NCBI RefSeq assembly: GCF_017308075.1
Contig: NZ_JAFKFX010000057.1
Span: 1-35,098, forward strand
From: Allobosea sp.
GTDB taxonomy: Bacteria > Pseudomonadota > Alphaproteobacteria > Rhizobiales > Beijerinckiaceae
DNA: 35,098 nucleotides
Reading direction: 5' to 3'
The notes under the pieces are model-generated. The model did not search any database and was not told where the DNA came from. It saw only the letters and a list, made by a program, of their open reading frames with translations. Position 1 is the first letter of the stretch, and each line of letters begins with the position of its first letter. This document shows, piece after piece, positions 8,121-15,998 of this stretch. Made by a program: the position numbers and the translations under genes.

Positions 8121-8216
8121 CGCCCTGGCCGGACCGGCGACACGTCGGGCCGAAAAGCAGCGCGCGCGTTCTGAGTTCCGAAGTCGGCACGGCGCGCTTC
8201 CGAGCCCTGTCCGCCT

Positions 8217-10607
8217 TCACCGGGTCCCCGTCCATTGCCAATCACGCACCTCCGGCAGGTCCACGCCGTGCTCGCGAATAAAGCGCCGATGCTCGACCAG
8301 CTTGTCGCGGATCAACTGCTTCGCGTAGGCCGCGCGCGCGGCGAGCTTGGGCACCCGCTCGATGACATCGCCGACGAGATGGAAGCGATCGAGCCGGTTG
8401 CGCACGACCATGTCGAAGGTGGTGGTCGTCGAACCCTCCTCCTCATAGCCGCGCACATGGATGTTGGCGTGATTGGTCCGCTTGTAGACGAGGCGGTGGA
8501 TGAGCCAGGGATAGCCGTGATAGGCGAAGATCACCGGCTTGTCGGTGGTGAACAGCGCGTCGAAATCGGCATCGGTCAGGCCGTGGGGATGTTGCGTCCT
8601 TGGCTGCAGGGTCATCAGGTCGACGACGTTGACGACGCGGACCCGCAGATCAGGCAGATGGTCGCGCAACAGCGTCACCGCCGCGAGCGTCTCCAATGTC
8701 GGGACGTCGCCGGCGCAGGCCATCACCACATCGGGCTCTGAGCCGCGGTCGCTGCTGGCCCATCCCCAGATGCCGATGCCCTGCGAGCAGTGCTTGATCG
8801 CGGCATCCATGTCGAGCCATTGCGGCGAGGGCGCCTTTCCGGCGACGATAACGTTGATCCGGTCCCAACTCCTGAGACAATGATCCGTGACGTGCAGCAG
8901 CGTGTTGGCGTCCGGCGGCAAATAGACCCGCACGATATCGGCCTTCTTGTTCACGACATGGTCGATGAAGCCGGGGTCCTGATGGCTGAAGCCGTTATGG
9001 TCCTGCTGCCAGACATGGGAGGTGAGGAGGTAGTTCAGCGAGGCGATCGGCCGCCGCCAGGGCACTTCCTTGGCCGCCTTCAGCCATTTCGCATGCTGGT
9101 TGAACATGGAATCGACGATGTGGATGAAGGCCTCGTAGCAGGAGAACAGGCCGTGGCGGCCGGTCAGGAGATAGCCTTCGAGCCAGCCCTGGCAGAGATG
9201 CTCGCTCAGGATCTCGGTGACGCGTCCGTCGCGTGCGAGATGCTCGTCCTCGGGGATGACCGCTTCCTGCCAGGCCCGGTCCGTCACCTCGAAGATGGCC
9301 TGCAGGCGGTTCGACGCCGTCTCATCGGGGCCGAAGACCCGGAAGTTCCGGCTGGCCTCGTTAGCCTTCATGATATCGCGCAGGAATGCGCCCATGACCC
9401 GCGTGGCCTCGGCCTTGCTGCTGCCGGGGCGCTCCACGGCAACGGCGTGCCCGGTGTAGTCCGGTATCCTGAGGGGCCGGCGCAGCGCCCCGCCATTGGC
9501 ATGGGGGTTGGCGCTCATTCGCTTGTCACCTGACGGCGCCAGAGCTGCCAGGTTCGGATGAAGTCGGCCGGCCGCGTCGAACAGCTCTTCTGGGCGATAG
9601 CTGCGCAACCAGTCCTCGAGCAGCTGCAGATGCCCGGGCTTCGACATGTCGCCGAACGGCACCTGGTGGGAGCGCCAGAAGCCCTCGGCCTTGAGGCCGT
9701 CTACGCGCTTGGGACCGGTCCAGCCCTTGGGGCTGCGCAGTACGATCATCGGCCAGCGTGGACGAGCATGCGCTTGCCCGGCACGGGCCTCGCTCTGGCG
9801 CGCGGCAATTCTGGAGAATGCGGTGTCGAGCGTGGCCGCCATCGCCCGGTGCATCGTTTCCGGCTCCTCGCCTTCGACGAAGAGCGGATCATAGCCGTAT
9901 CCGCGCAGCAGCGCCTCCAGTTCCGCGTGCGGGATGCGGGCGAGCACGGTCGGATTGGCGATCTTGTAGCCGTTCAGATGCAGGATCGGCAGGACAGCAC
10001 CGTCTGCCGCCGGGTTGAGGAACTTGTTGGAGTGCCAGGACGCCGCCAGGGGACCGGTCTCGGCCTCGCCGTCACCGATGACGCAGGCGACCATCAGATC
10101 CGGATTGTCGAGCACGGCTCCGAAGGCATGGACCAGCGAATAGCCGAGCTCTCCGCCCTCATGGATCGAGCCCGGCGTCTCGGGAGAGGTGTGGCTGGGG
10201 ATGCCGCCCGGAAAGGAGAATTGCCGCACGAGGCGGCGCAGGCCTTCCTCGTCCTGCGAGATCTCCGGATAGAGCTCGCTATAGGTCCCTTCGAGATAGG
10301 TGCTGGCCACCACCCCCGGTGCCCCGTGGCCCGGGCCCGCAATGAAGAGGATGTCGAGATTTCGGGCCCGGATGATGCGGTTGAGGTGCAGGTAGGTGAA
10401 GGTCAGGCCCGGTGTCGTGCCCCAGTGGCCGAGCAGTCGCGGCTTGATGTGCTCGATCCGCAGAGGTTCGCGCAACAGTGGATTGTCCAGCAGGTAAATT
10501 TGCGCGACGGAGAGGTAGTTGGCGGCCCGCCACCACGCCTGCATCGAGGCGATCTCATCTGAACTCAGAGCCGGCTGGGCCGGCGTGTCGCTATCGTTCG
10601 GAGTCAT
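8217..10607 (-). CDS. xfp: Phosphoketolase (xylulose-5-P / fructose-6-P)
   Basis: A 796-residue thiamine-diphosphate enzyme, the usual length for the family. Visible signatures are HWGTTPG at about 61-67, GPGHGAPG at 91-98, the [15 protein letters not shown] block from about 150, and the TPP/Mg motif GDGEAETG at 178-185. It splits xylulose 5-phosphate (and often fructose 6-phosphate) with phosphate into acetyl phosphate and a shorter sugar phosphate in the cytoplasm. ATG 10607 has GGGAG about 7 bases upstream; the longer frame reaching 10685 would include the promoter box. A candidate FixK box at 10672-10685 fits low-oxygen induction. No acetate kinase or phosphotransacetylase gene is in the window. 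Convergent with the response regulator. Confidence 0.94.
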   Translation of the reverse strand: MTPNDSDTPAQPALSSDEIASMQAWWRAANYLSVAQIYLLDNPLLREPLRIEHIKPRLLGHWGTTPGLTFTYLHLNRIIRARNLDILFIAGPGHGAPGVVASTYLEGTYSELYPEISQDEEGLRRLVRQFSFPGGIPSHTSPETPGSIHEGGELGYSLVHAFGAVLDNPDLMVACVIGDGEAETGPLAASWHSNKFLNPAADGAVLPILHLNGYKIANPTVLARIPHAELEALLRGYGYDPLFVEGEEPETMHRAMAATLDTAFSRIAARQSEARAGQAHARPRWPMIVLRSPKGWTGPKRVDGLKAEGFWRSHQVPFGDMSKPGHLQLLEDWLRSYRPEELFDAAGRLHPNLAALAPSGDKRMSANPHANGGALRRPLRIPDYTGHAVAVERPGSSKAEATRVMGAFLRDIMKANEASRNFRVFGPDETASNRLQAIFEVTDRAWQEAVIPEDEHLARDGRVTEILSEHLCQGWLEGYLLTGRHGLFSCYEAFIHIVDSMFNQHAKWLKAAKEVPWRRPIASLNYLLTSHVWQQDHNGFSHQDPGFIDHVVNKKADIVRVYLPPDANTLLHVTDHCLRSWDRINVIVAGKAPSPQWLDMDAAIKHCSQGIGIWGWASSDRGSEPDVVMACAGDVPTLETLAAVTLLRDHLPDLRVRVVNVVDLMTLQPRTQHPHGLTDADFDALFTTDKPVIFAYHGYPWLIHRLVYKRTNHANIHVRGYEEEGSTTTTFDMVVRNRLDRFHLVGDVIERVPKLAARAAYAKQLIRDKLVEHRRFIREHGVDLPEVRDWQWTGTR

Positions 10608-10671
10608 CGCTGCGCTCCCGGAAGGGGTCGTCAGATAAAAACTCGATACTGCCGCACAGGCATTTCGCGCT

Positions 10672-10685
10672 TTGATCTCCAACAA
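10672..10685 (-). promoter_or_regulatory. Candidate FixK/FNR box (TTGATCTCCAACAA)
   Basis: Matches TTGAT-N4-ATCAA in 9 of 10 positions, centred 71.5 bases upstream of the phosphoketolase ATG. On the minus strand a -10-like TATCGA follows 23 bases after the box, as expected for an activator at -41.5. Confidence 0.58.
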
Positions 10686-10924
10686 AGCGCGTCCGACATT
10701 CAGCCGCTACGGAATAGCTGACGCCACCGGGAACAATTCAATAGCATCATGGCGTCGATCTGTTCGTGGCCTGCCGAAACGTCCGGATCTCGCCGTTCAG
10801 CCGAAGCTCCGGGTGCCGAGGCTCGGCGCCGCCTGAGCCGGATATTGTGCCGTAGGGGAACTCGGAGGGGGTTCTGGAGCGAAAGTGAGGCCGCGCGATC
10901 ACGCGGCGATTGGAGGGAGAGCGA
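10686..10924. other. Divergent spacer before the acetyltransferase gene
   Basis: Together with 10608-10685 this forms a gap of about 317 bases between divergent genes. I see no anaerobox for the rightward gene. A hairpin (GCCGCG, 6-base loop, CGCGGC; 10890-10907) sits immediately before the ribosome site of the gene at 10925 and could affect its translation. Nothing else is recognisable. Confidence 0.4.
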
Positions 10925-11461
10925 ATGATGACCCAGGATAAGAACCGGACCCTGAGCGCGCGAACCGGCTTCAGATTTCAAGTACGACCTGCCCGGCCCG
11001 ATGATGAAGCTGGGCTTGCCGAGTTCTTCCAACACGTGACGCCCGAGGATCTACGCTTTCGCTTCCTGACGACGGTGAGGGAGGTGGGGCACGACCGCTT
11101 GGCGGCCATGACGAAGATCGATCATCGGCAGACCGAGAACTTCATCGCCTTTACCGAAGACGGCAAGACGATGATCGCCAGCGGCATGCTGGCCTGCGAC
11201 GCCGCCCTGGAGAGAGGAGAGGTCGCGATCTCGATCCGAAGTGAGTACAAGAACCGGGGCGTCGGCTGGGAATTGCTCAGGCACATCAGCAAAGTCGCCG
11301 AGGACAAGGGCGTCCACGTAATCGAATCTCTGGAGGATCGGCAGAACCACGAAGCAATCGAGCTCGAGCGCGAGCAGGGCTTCGAGGTTGACGAGTGCGC
11401 GGACGATGTTCGGCTCGTCGTGCTTCGAAAAGTACTCAAACAGGCGCCGAAGCCGAAATGA
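10925..11461 (+). CDS. GNAT-family N-acetyltransferase
   Basis: A 178-residue single-domain protein. The N-terminal part (FQVRPARPDDEAGLAEFF) and the acetyl-CoA binding loop (YKNRGVGWELL) with the following helix fit the GNAT fold. The start of the domain also resembles the acetyltransferase module of Pat-type protein lysine acetyltransferases (VTPEDLRFRF), but no regulatory domain is attached. The acceptor substrate is unknown. ATG 10925 follows GGAGGGAGAG; a second ATG is directly adjacent. It lies between the phosphoketolase and universal stress protein genes; acetyl phosphate or protein acetylation links are speculative. Confidence 0.8.
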   Translation: MMTQDKNRTLSARTGFRFQVRPARPDDEAGLAEFFQHVTPEDLRFRFLTTVREVGHDRLAAMTKIDHRQTENFIAFTEDGKTMIASGMLACDAALERGEVAISIRSEYKNRGVGWELLRHISKVAEDKGVHVIESLEDRQNHEAIELEREQGFEVDECADDVRLVVLRKVLKQAPKPK

Positions 11462-11523
11462 CCGGCTGATGCGGGCCGCTGCCATTATTGGTCGCGTGTC
11501 GGGGCGCTTTTCGGCCAGAATCT

Positions 11524-11543
11524 GGCGCGTCTCGCGACGCGCC
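11524..11543 (+). terminator. Hairpin after the acetyltransferase gene
   Basis: GGCGCGTC and GACGCGCC form a perfect 8-base stem with a TCGC loop, followed by GCCTTTC. It lies 62 bases after the stop at 11461 and is a plausible, weakly T-rich terminator. Confidence 0.5.
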
Positions 11544-11573
11544 GCCTTTCATGAGCTTGCGTGGAAATCGCAT

Positions 11574-11600
11574 GCGATGACCGGCGGCGCCGGTCATCGC
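11574..11600. terminator. Strong hairpin between convergent genes
   Basis: GCGATGACCGGC and GCCGGTCATCGC form a perfect 12-base stem with a 3-base loop, 9 bases from the stop of the leftward universal stress gene (11609). No T-tract; likely a shared 3' end for both convergent transcripts. Confidence 0.55.
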
Positions 11601-11608
11601 GCTTCCAA

Positions 11609-12499
11609 TCAGTGAGCGAGGAGCAACGGCACTGGAGAACCGTCGAGCAAATCCGCGGTGACGCCACCCAGCACCCATTCCCTGAAACGCGAATGGCCGT
11701 AGGCTCCGATGACGATCAGATCCGCCGAGATCCTCTTGGCTTCAGCGAGGAGCGCATCGGTCGGGGATGTCTGCGTGTTCAGGGCGGTTGCCGTCGCCTC
11801 AACGCCATGTCTGGCAAGGTGCGCGCTGATGTCGGCGAGGACTTCGGCACCGCCCATCCGTCCATGCGCTTCCTCCCTGACCGTGACGATATGAACCTGT
11901 GTCGCCCGGGTGATCAGAGGCAGCGCCTCGGCCACGGCGCGCGCGCTCTGGCGCGTATTGGTCCATCCGATCAGCACGGTCTTGATCGGGGAACGCAACG
12001 TGGCCCCGGGCGGCAGGAGATAGAGTCCTCTGCCTGCGTCGAACATGACGCTCTCGACCAGGGACCGCCAGCGGCCGTGGCCGTCTTCGCGTGGGCAGGT
12101 CGCGATGAAAAGGTCGTTCCAGCGGGCTTCGGTGGCGACGGCCTGTTCGAGAAGGCCGGGGAAGGCGTCCAGACGACGTATCTCATGCGCCGGGCCGAGG
12201 CGGGCCAGTCGTTGCCGCAGCCGCTTCTCGCAGACGTCCCCTTCCTCGCGGGCGGCATCGACCAACTGGCCGATCGCGCTGAGGCCGAAATCCCCGGCGA
12301 AGAGAGCGGGATCGGGCAGGGGGTTGGTGAAGATGCCCGTGATCCGAGCCGTGTAGCGCTCAGCAAGGGCTTCGGCGTGAGCCAGACGGGTCTCGTCTTC
12401 CGGTGAACCGTCGAGATGGACGGCGATGTCGCGATAGGCCAAGCCGCGAGCGGTCTGTGCGTTCGCCAAGGTGTTCGAAGAAGCGGTGATGTCGTTCAT
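11609..12499 (-). CDS. Universal stress protein, tandem UspA domains
   Basis: A 296-residue protein with two Usp folds. The first (about 20-160) starts RDIAVHLDGSPEDETRLAHA; the second (about 165-296) starts TVLIGWTNTRQSARAVAEAL and ends with the ATP-binding signature GAYGHSRFREWVLGGVT and PVPLLLAH. Such proteins act in the cytoplasm in energy and stress survival. ATG 12499 is preceded by GGAGG about 6 bases upstream. A perfect FixK/FNR consensus at 12577-12590 lies upstream, so low-oxygen induction is likely. It is divergent from the exporter operon and convergent with the acetyltransferase gene. Confidence 0.92.
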   Translation of the reverse strand: MNDITASSNTLANAQTARGLAYRDIAVHLDGSPEDETRLAHAEALAERYTARITGIFTNPLPDPALFAGDFGLSAIGQLVDAAREEGDVCEKRLRQRLARLGPAHEIRRLDAFPGLLEQAVATEARWNDLFIATCPREDGHGRWRSLVESVMFDAGRGLYLLPPGATLRSPIKTVLIGWTNTRQSARAVAEALPLITRATQVHIVTVREEAHGRMGGAEVLADISAHLARHGVEATATALNTQTSPTDALLAEAKRISADLIVIGAYGHSRFREWVLGGVTADLLDGSPVPLLLAH

Positions 12500-12576
12500 G
12501 CCAACCTCCGCATCGAGCGCTGATCTCGGATCGCCGTTCTTGCTGTGCAATCGAGCAAAGTCGGATGCAGATCGCA

Positions 12577-12590
12577 TTGATTTTTATCAA
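12577..12590 (-). promoter_or_regulatory. Perfect FixK/FNR box (TTGATTTTTATCAA)
   Basis: A 10 of 10 match to TTGAT-N4-ATCAA, centred 84.5 bases upstream of the universal stress protein ATG at 12499. It is the clearest anaerobox in the window and anchors the interpretation of the others. Confidence 0.75.
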
Positions 12591-12612
12591 ACGACGCCGA
12601 ATCCGTTTGGTT

Positions 12613-12626
12613 TTGCGTTGCATCAA
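12613..12626 (+). promoter_or_regulatory. Possible second FixK/FNR box (TTGCGTTGCATCAA)
   Basis: Matches 8 of 10 positions. It is 65.5 bases upstream of the small leader ORF at 12685 and could drive the rightward exporter operon; the perfect box at 12577 drives the other direction. Confidence 0.35.
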
Positions 12627-12684
12627 ATGCGAAGCGGCCGGTTCGCGGCAGGCTGAAACGTCTCGACAAATTCGGAGAGCGGCC

Positions 12685-12807
12685 ATGTTGCCGGCGCTTC
12701 AGTCCGATCCGCTGTCCTCCATCGAACCAAGGCGAGCGAGCCGATCCCGGATGATGCGCCCGGCCGGAACGCTGTCCGCAGCGACGAAACCATGGACCAG
12801 CGCGTGA
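12685..12807 (+). CDS. Possible 40-residue leader ORF coupled to the exporter operon
   Basis: The ATG at 12685 has a good ribosome site (GGAGAG, about 6 bases upstream). The frame encodes 40 residues (MLPALQSDPLSSIEP then an Arg-rich part) and its TGA at 12805-12807 overlaps the ATG at 12807 of the membrane fusion protein gene. That geometry, plus an anaerobox-like site at the right distance, suggests a leader peptide translationally coupled to the next gene. The peptide itself matches no family I know, and a chance ORF of this size is possible. Confidence 0.4.
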   Translation: MLPALQSDPLSSIEPRRASRSRMMRPAGTLSAATKPWTSA

Positions 12808-14090
12808 TGGATCAGCCGGCGCAGCAGCCGGATATTCGCCTGCTCGGGGCGAGCAAGGAGGCCGGCGGCGCTCGGCGCGTCCTCGGCGCTCTCTGGTCGC
12901 ATCGCTGGTTCGTCCTCGTGGCGGCGATCGCAACCGCAGTCGGAATGTGGCAGGCCACCCGCATACTGATCGGCCCGGCCGTTGCGGTCGACATCGTGCG
13001 GCGTGGCGATCTCGTCCAGACCGTGGTCGCCAGCGGCCATGTCGAGACCCCTTATCGCGTCGAGATCGGCAGCCAGATCACCGGGACCGTGGACGAGGTC
13101 TTGGTCGATCAAGGCCAGGCTGTGGTGAAAGGCCAGGCCTTGATCCTTCTGGACAGCCGCGAACTCAAGGCCGCGCTCGTGCAGGCACAGGGGACCTTGG
13201 CGCAAGCTGAAGCGCGAGAACGGCAATTGCAGGAGCTCACTCTGCCTTCGGCGAAGGAGGCGCTCGCTCAGGCTCAGGCCGTTTTGCTCAATGCGCAGCA
13301 TTCGTACGACCGTGCGACACAACTCCTGAATAGGGGAGCCCAGACGCATGCCGCGGTCGACGACGCGAAGAAGGCTCTCGATGTCGCGCGCACATTGGTG
13401 CGCAGCGCGGAATTGCAGGTTTTCACCGCCAGCTCGGGCGGCAGCGATGCCGTCATGGTGGATACCCAACTGGCGCAGGCGCGCGCGAATCTCGACAGTG
13501 CCGCGTCGCGCCTTGCATACGCGACGATAACCGCCCCACGAGCGGGTGTCCTGATTTCGCGGGCCGTGGAGCGCGGCACGGTCGTGCAGCCCGGCAAGGC
13601 TCTGATGGTGCTGGCGCCTGCCGGGGAAACGCAGCTCGTGATCCAGCTTGACGAGCGCAATCTCGGCCTCATCAAGCTGGGTCAAGCGGCGTTGGCTTCC
13701 GCCGATGCCTATCCCGATGGGCGCATGCAGGCGAAGGTCGTCTACATCAACCCGGGCGTCGACATCGCGCGGGCTTCCGTCGAGGTCAAGCTGGGGGTTC
13801 CCGAGCCGCCGGCCTATCTGCGCCAGGACATGACCGTCTCGGTCGATATCGAGACGGCTAGGCGTACGGACACACTCGTCGTTCCAGTGCGCGACGTTCA
13901 CGATGCGGGCACGGCTTCGCCCTGGGTCCTGGGGCTGAGCAAGGGGCGCGCCGTGAAACGTCCGGTCAAGCTTGGCTTGCGCGGGCAGAGCAGCGTCGAA
14001 ATCGTCGATGGGCTCGAAGCTGGCGATGCGGTGATACCGATCGGTTCCGGGGCGGTGACCGGTCAGAGGATCAGGGCGATCCGGCCATGA
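12807..14090 (+). CDS. Periplasmic adaptor (HlyD/MacA-like membrane fusion protein)
   Basis: About 427 residues. An N-terminal membrane anchor (FVLVAAIATAVGMWQ, about residues 30-45) leads to a lipoyl half-motif (VDIVRRGDLVQTVVASG, GQALILLDSREL), an Ala/Gln-rich coiled coil (about 110-220), a second lipoyl half (ATITAPRAGVLIS) and beta-barrel domains ending GLEAGDAVIPIGSGAV. Such proteins link an inner-membrane pump to the outer membrane or periplasm. Two in-frame starts exist, 12792 and 12807; I prefer 12807 because a ribosome site and a leader ORF ending there suggest coupling, but 12792 (5 more residues) cannot be excluded. Its TGA overlaps the next ATG (14087). Confidence 0.88.
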   Translation: MDQPAQQPDIRLLGASKEAGGARRVLGALWSHRWFVLVAAIATAVGMWQATRILIGPAVAVDIVRRGDLVQTVVASGHVETPYRVEIGSQITGTVDEVLVDQGQAVVKGQALILLDSRELKAALVQAQGTLAQAEARERQLQELTLPSAKEALAQAQAVLLNAQHSYDRATQLLNRGAQTHAAVDDAKKALDVARTLVRSAELQVFTASSGGSDAVMVDTQLAQARANLDSAASRLAYATITAPRAGVLISRAVERGTVVQPGKALMVLAPAGETQLVIQLDERNLGLIKLGQAALASADAYPDGRMQAKVVYINPGVDIARASVEVKLGVPEPPAYLRQDMTVSVDIETARRTDTLVVPVRDVHDAGTASPWVLGLSKGRAVKRPVKLGLRGQSSVEIVDGLEAGDAVIPIGSGAVTGQRIRAIRP

Positions 14091-15313
14091 TGCGCTGGCT
14101 CTCCTTCGTTTGGATCGGCGCGCTGCGCTTTCTCGGCGAGGGGCGGTTGCAGACGGGCTTCATCGTCGGCGGGATCACCATCGGCGTCGCCGTCATCGTC
14201 TTCATGTCGGCGATGCTCGCGGGGCTCGAGGCGAATTTCATCAAGCGCGTGCTGACCTCCCAGGCGCAGATCCAGCTCCTCCCGCCGAACCAGATCGCGC
14301 GGCCCCTGCGTAACGGCTCGAGTGAGATCGAGGACGCCATCGTGCAGCGTCCGAGCCAGCGCGTGATTTCGATCGATCAGTGGCAAGCGATTGCGCATCG
14401 CATGGAAGCGCTCCCTGCAGTCAGGGCCGTCGCGGCAAGCATGACGGGCTCGGCCCTGGCGATCCGCGGAGACGCCAGCCGGTCCGTCTCGGTCGTCGGT
14501 ATCCAGCCGGAGAGCTATCTCAAGGTCGTTCGACTGTCGGACTATATCGTGGCAGGCCAATTGCGTCTGACCAGCGACGATATCCTGATCGGGACGGATC
14601 TCGCGCGCGATCTCGGCGCGAGTCTCGGCGACAAGATTATTGTGAGCAGCAATGGCGGAGCGCGCCGGACGCTTACGGTGACGGCTCTGTTTGATCTCGG
14701 CAACAAGGGCGCGAACCAGCGCAACACCTATGTCGCGCTGCGCACCGCGCAATCCTTGCTCGGCGTTCTCGGCGGCGTGACCGAGATAGGGCTGACGATC
14801 AATAATATCTACGACGCGGAGAACATCGCGCGCGAGATCGAGTCCTCGAATGCTGTCGAAGCCGATAGCTGGATCAAGACCAACGCCCAGTTCTTCACGG
14901 CCGTGCAGGCCCAGAAATACACCAACACGCTGATACGCCTCTTCGTGGGACTCTCGGTCGCTTTCGGCATCGCCGCGGTGCTCGTGGTGTCGGTGATCCA
15001 GCGCTCGAAGGACATCGGCATCCTGCGCGCGATGGGCGCAACGCGCGGGCAGATTCTGCGTCTCTTCCTGCTCCAGGGCGGCTTGCTCGGCTTTGCCGGC
15101 TCGCTTGGCGGGTCGGTGCTCGGGGCGGCGGCACTGGTCTACTGGCACAGCATGGCGCGGCAGGCGGATGGCAGCGAGTTGTTCCCGCTGATCATCGAGC
15201 CAAGCCTTTTTGTCGCGACCGCACTGCTCGCCACATTGACGGGCGTCGCGGCGGCGATGGCGCCGGCGCTGAGGGCCTCGCGGCTCGATCCGGTGGAGGC
15301 GATCCGTGGCTGA
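14087..15313 (+). CDS. ABC transporter permease, FtsX/MacB type
   Basis: A 408-residue inner-membrane protein. One transmembrane helix lies near the N-terminus ([20 protein letters not shown]), then a large periplasmic domain, then three helices at the C-terminus (starting [20 protein letters not shown]), the FtsX arrangement of LolC/MacB/DevC transporters. The cytoplasmic loop [17 protein letters not shown] between the second and third helices is family-typical. It overlaps the adaptor gene by 4 bases and the ATPase gene by 8, so the three form one tripartite exporter. The cargo is unknown: MacAB-like systems move peptides, macrolides or lipids. Confidence 0.9.
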   Translation: MMRWLSFVWIGALRFLGEGRLQTGFIVGGITIGVAVIVFMSAMLAGLEANFIKRVLTSQAQIQLLPPNQIARPLRNGSSEIEDAIVQRPSQRVISIDQWQAIAHRMEALPAVRAVAASMTGSALAIRGDASRSVSVVGIQPESYLKVVRLSDYIVAGQLRLTSDDILIGTDLARDLGASLGDKIIVSSNGGARRTLTVTALFDLGNKGANQRNTYVALRTAQSLLGVLGGVTEIGLTINNIYDAENIAREIESSNAVEADSWIKTNAQFFTAVQAQKYTNTLIRLFVGLSVAFGIAAVLVVSVIQRSKDIGILRAMGATRGQILRLFLLQGGLLGFAGSLGGSVLGAAALVYWHSMARQADGSELFPLIIEPSLFVATALLATLTGVAAAMAPALRASRLDPVEAIRG

Positions 15314-15998
15314 ACCCATCCTGGCGCTGAAGGACGTACGGAAATCCTATGCGGTCGGCCTGTCGACCGAGACGGAGGTGCTGCACGGGATCGATCTCGA
15401 GCTGGAGAGCGGCGGCTTCGTCGCGCTGGTCGGCCCCTCGGGCTCAGGCAAGAGCACGCTCCTCAACATCATCGGCCTGCTCGATCGTCCAACCAGCGGC
15501 GAACTGGCTATCGCAGGCCGTAAGACCAGCGAGCTCGACGATGCCCAGATCACGCATCTGCGCGGTCACCGGATCGGCTTCGTCTTCCAGTCGCATCTGC
15601 TGATCTCGGCATTCACCGCCCTTGAGAACGTGATGATGCCGATGGTGGTGTCGCGCGGACATGTGACGGAGGCGATCGAGGCACGAGGCCGCCATCTGCT
15701 GGACCGGATGGGAATCGCCCAGTTCGCGAACAATGGCGCGCTCAACATGTCGGGCGGGCAGCAGCAGCGTGTCGCGGTGGCGCGGGCATTGGCCATGCAG
15801 CCTGATCTCATCCTTGCCGACGAGCCTACGGGGAACCTCGACAGCAAATCGGCCGAGGTCGTGTTCACCTTGATGCGCGAGGAGAATGCACGCTCCGGCA
15901 CAAGCTTCCTGATCGTCACCCACAACATGGACCTTGCCCGTCGCTGCGATCGGATCATCACAGTGGTCGATGGGCGCATTGGCGGGAGCCCGGAATGA
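15306..15998 (+). CDS. ABC transporter ATP-binding protein, LolD/MacB type
   Basis: A 230-residue ATPase with Walker [10 protein letters not shown] (about 43-51), signature MSGGQQQR (148-155) and Walker B LILADEP (168-174), and a final TRG-like membrane-interaction set typical of the LolD/MacB ATPases. The start is GTG at 15306, overlapping the permease stop by 8 bases; this also places the family start ([14 protein letters not shown]) correctly. It ends in an ATGA overlap with the P-type ATPase gene. It powers the permease encoded just upstream. Confidence 0.92.
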   Translation: MAEPILALKDVRKSYAVGLSTETEVLHGIDLELESGGFVALVGPSGSGKSTLLNIIGLLDRPTSGELAIAGRKTSELDDAQITHLRGHRIGFVFQSHLLISAFTALENVMMPMVVSRGHVTEAIEARGRHLLDRMGIAQFANNGALNMSGGQQQRVAVARALAMQPDLILADEPTGNLDSKSAEVVFTLMREENARSGTSFLIVTHNMDLARRCDRIITVVDGRIGGSPE

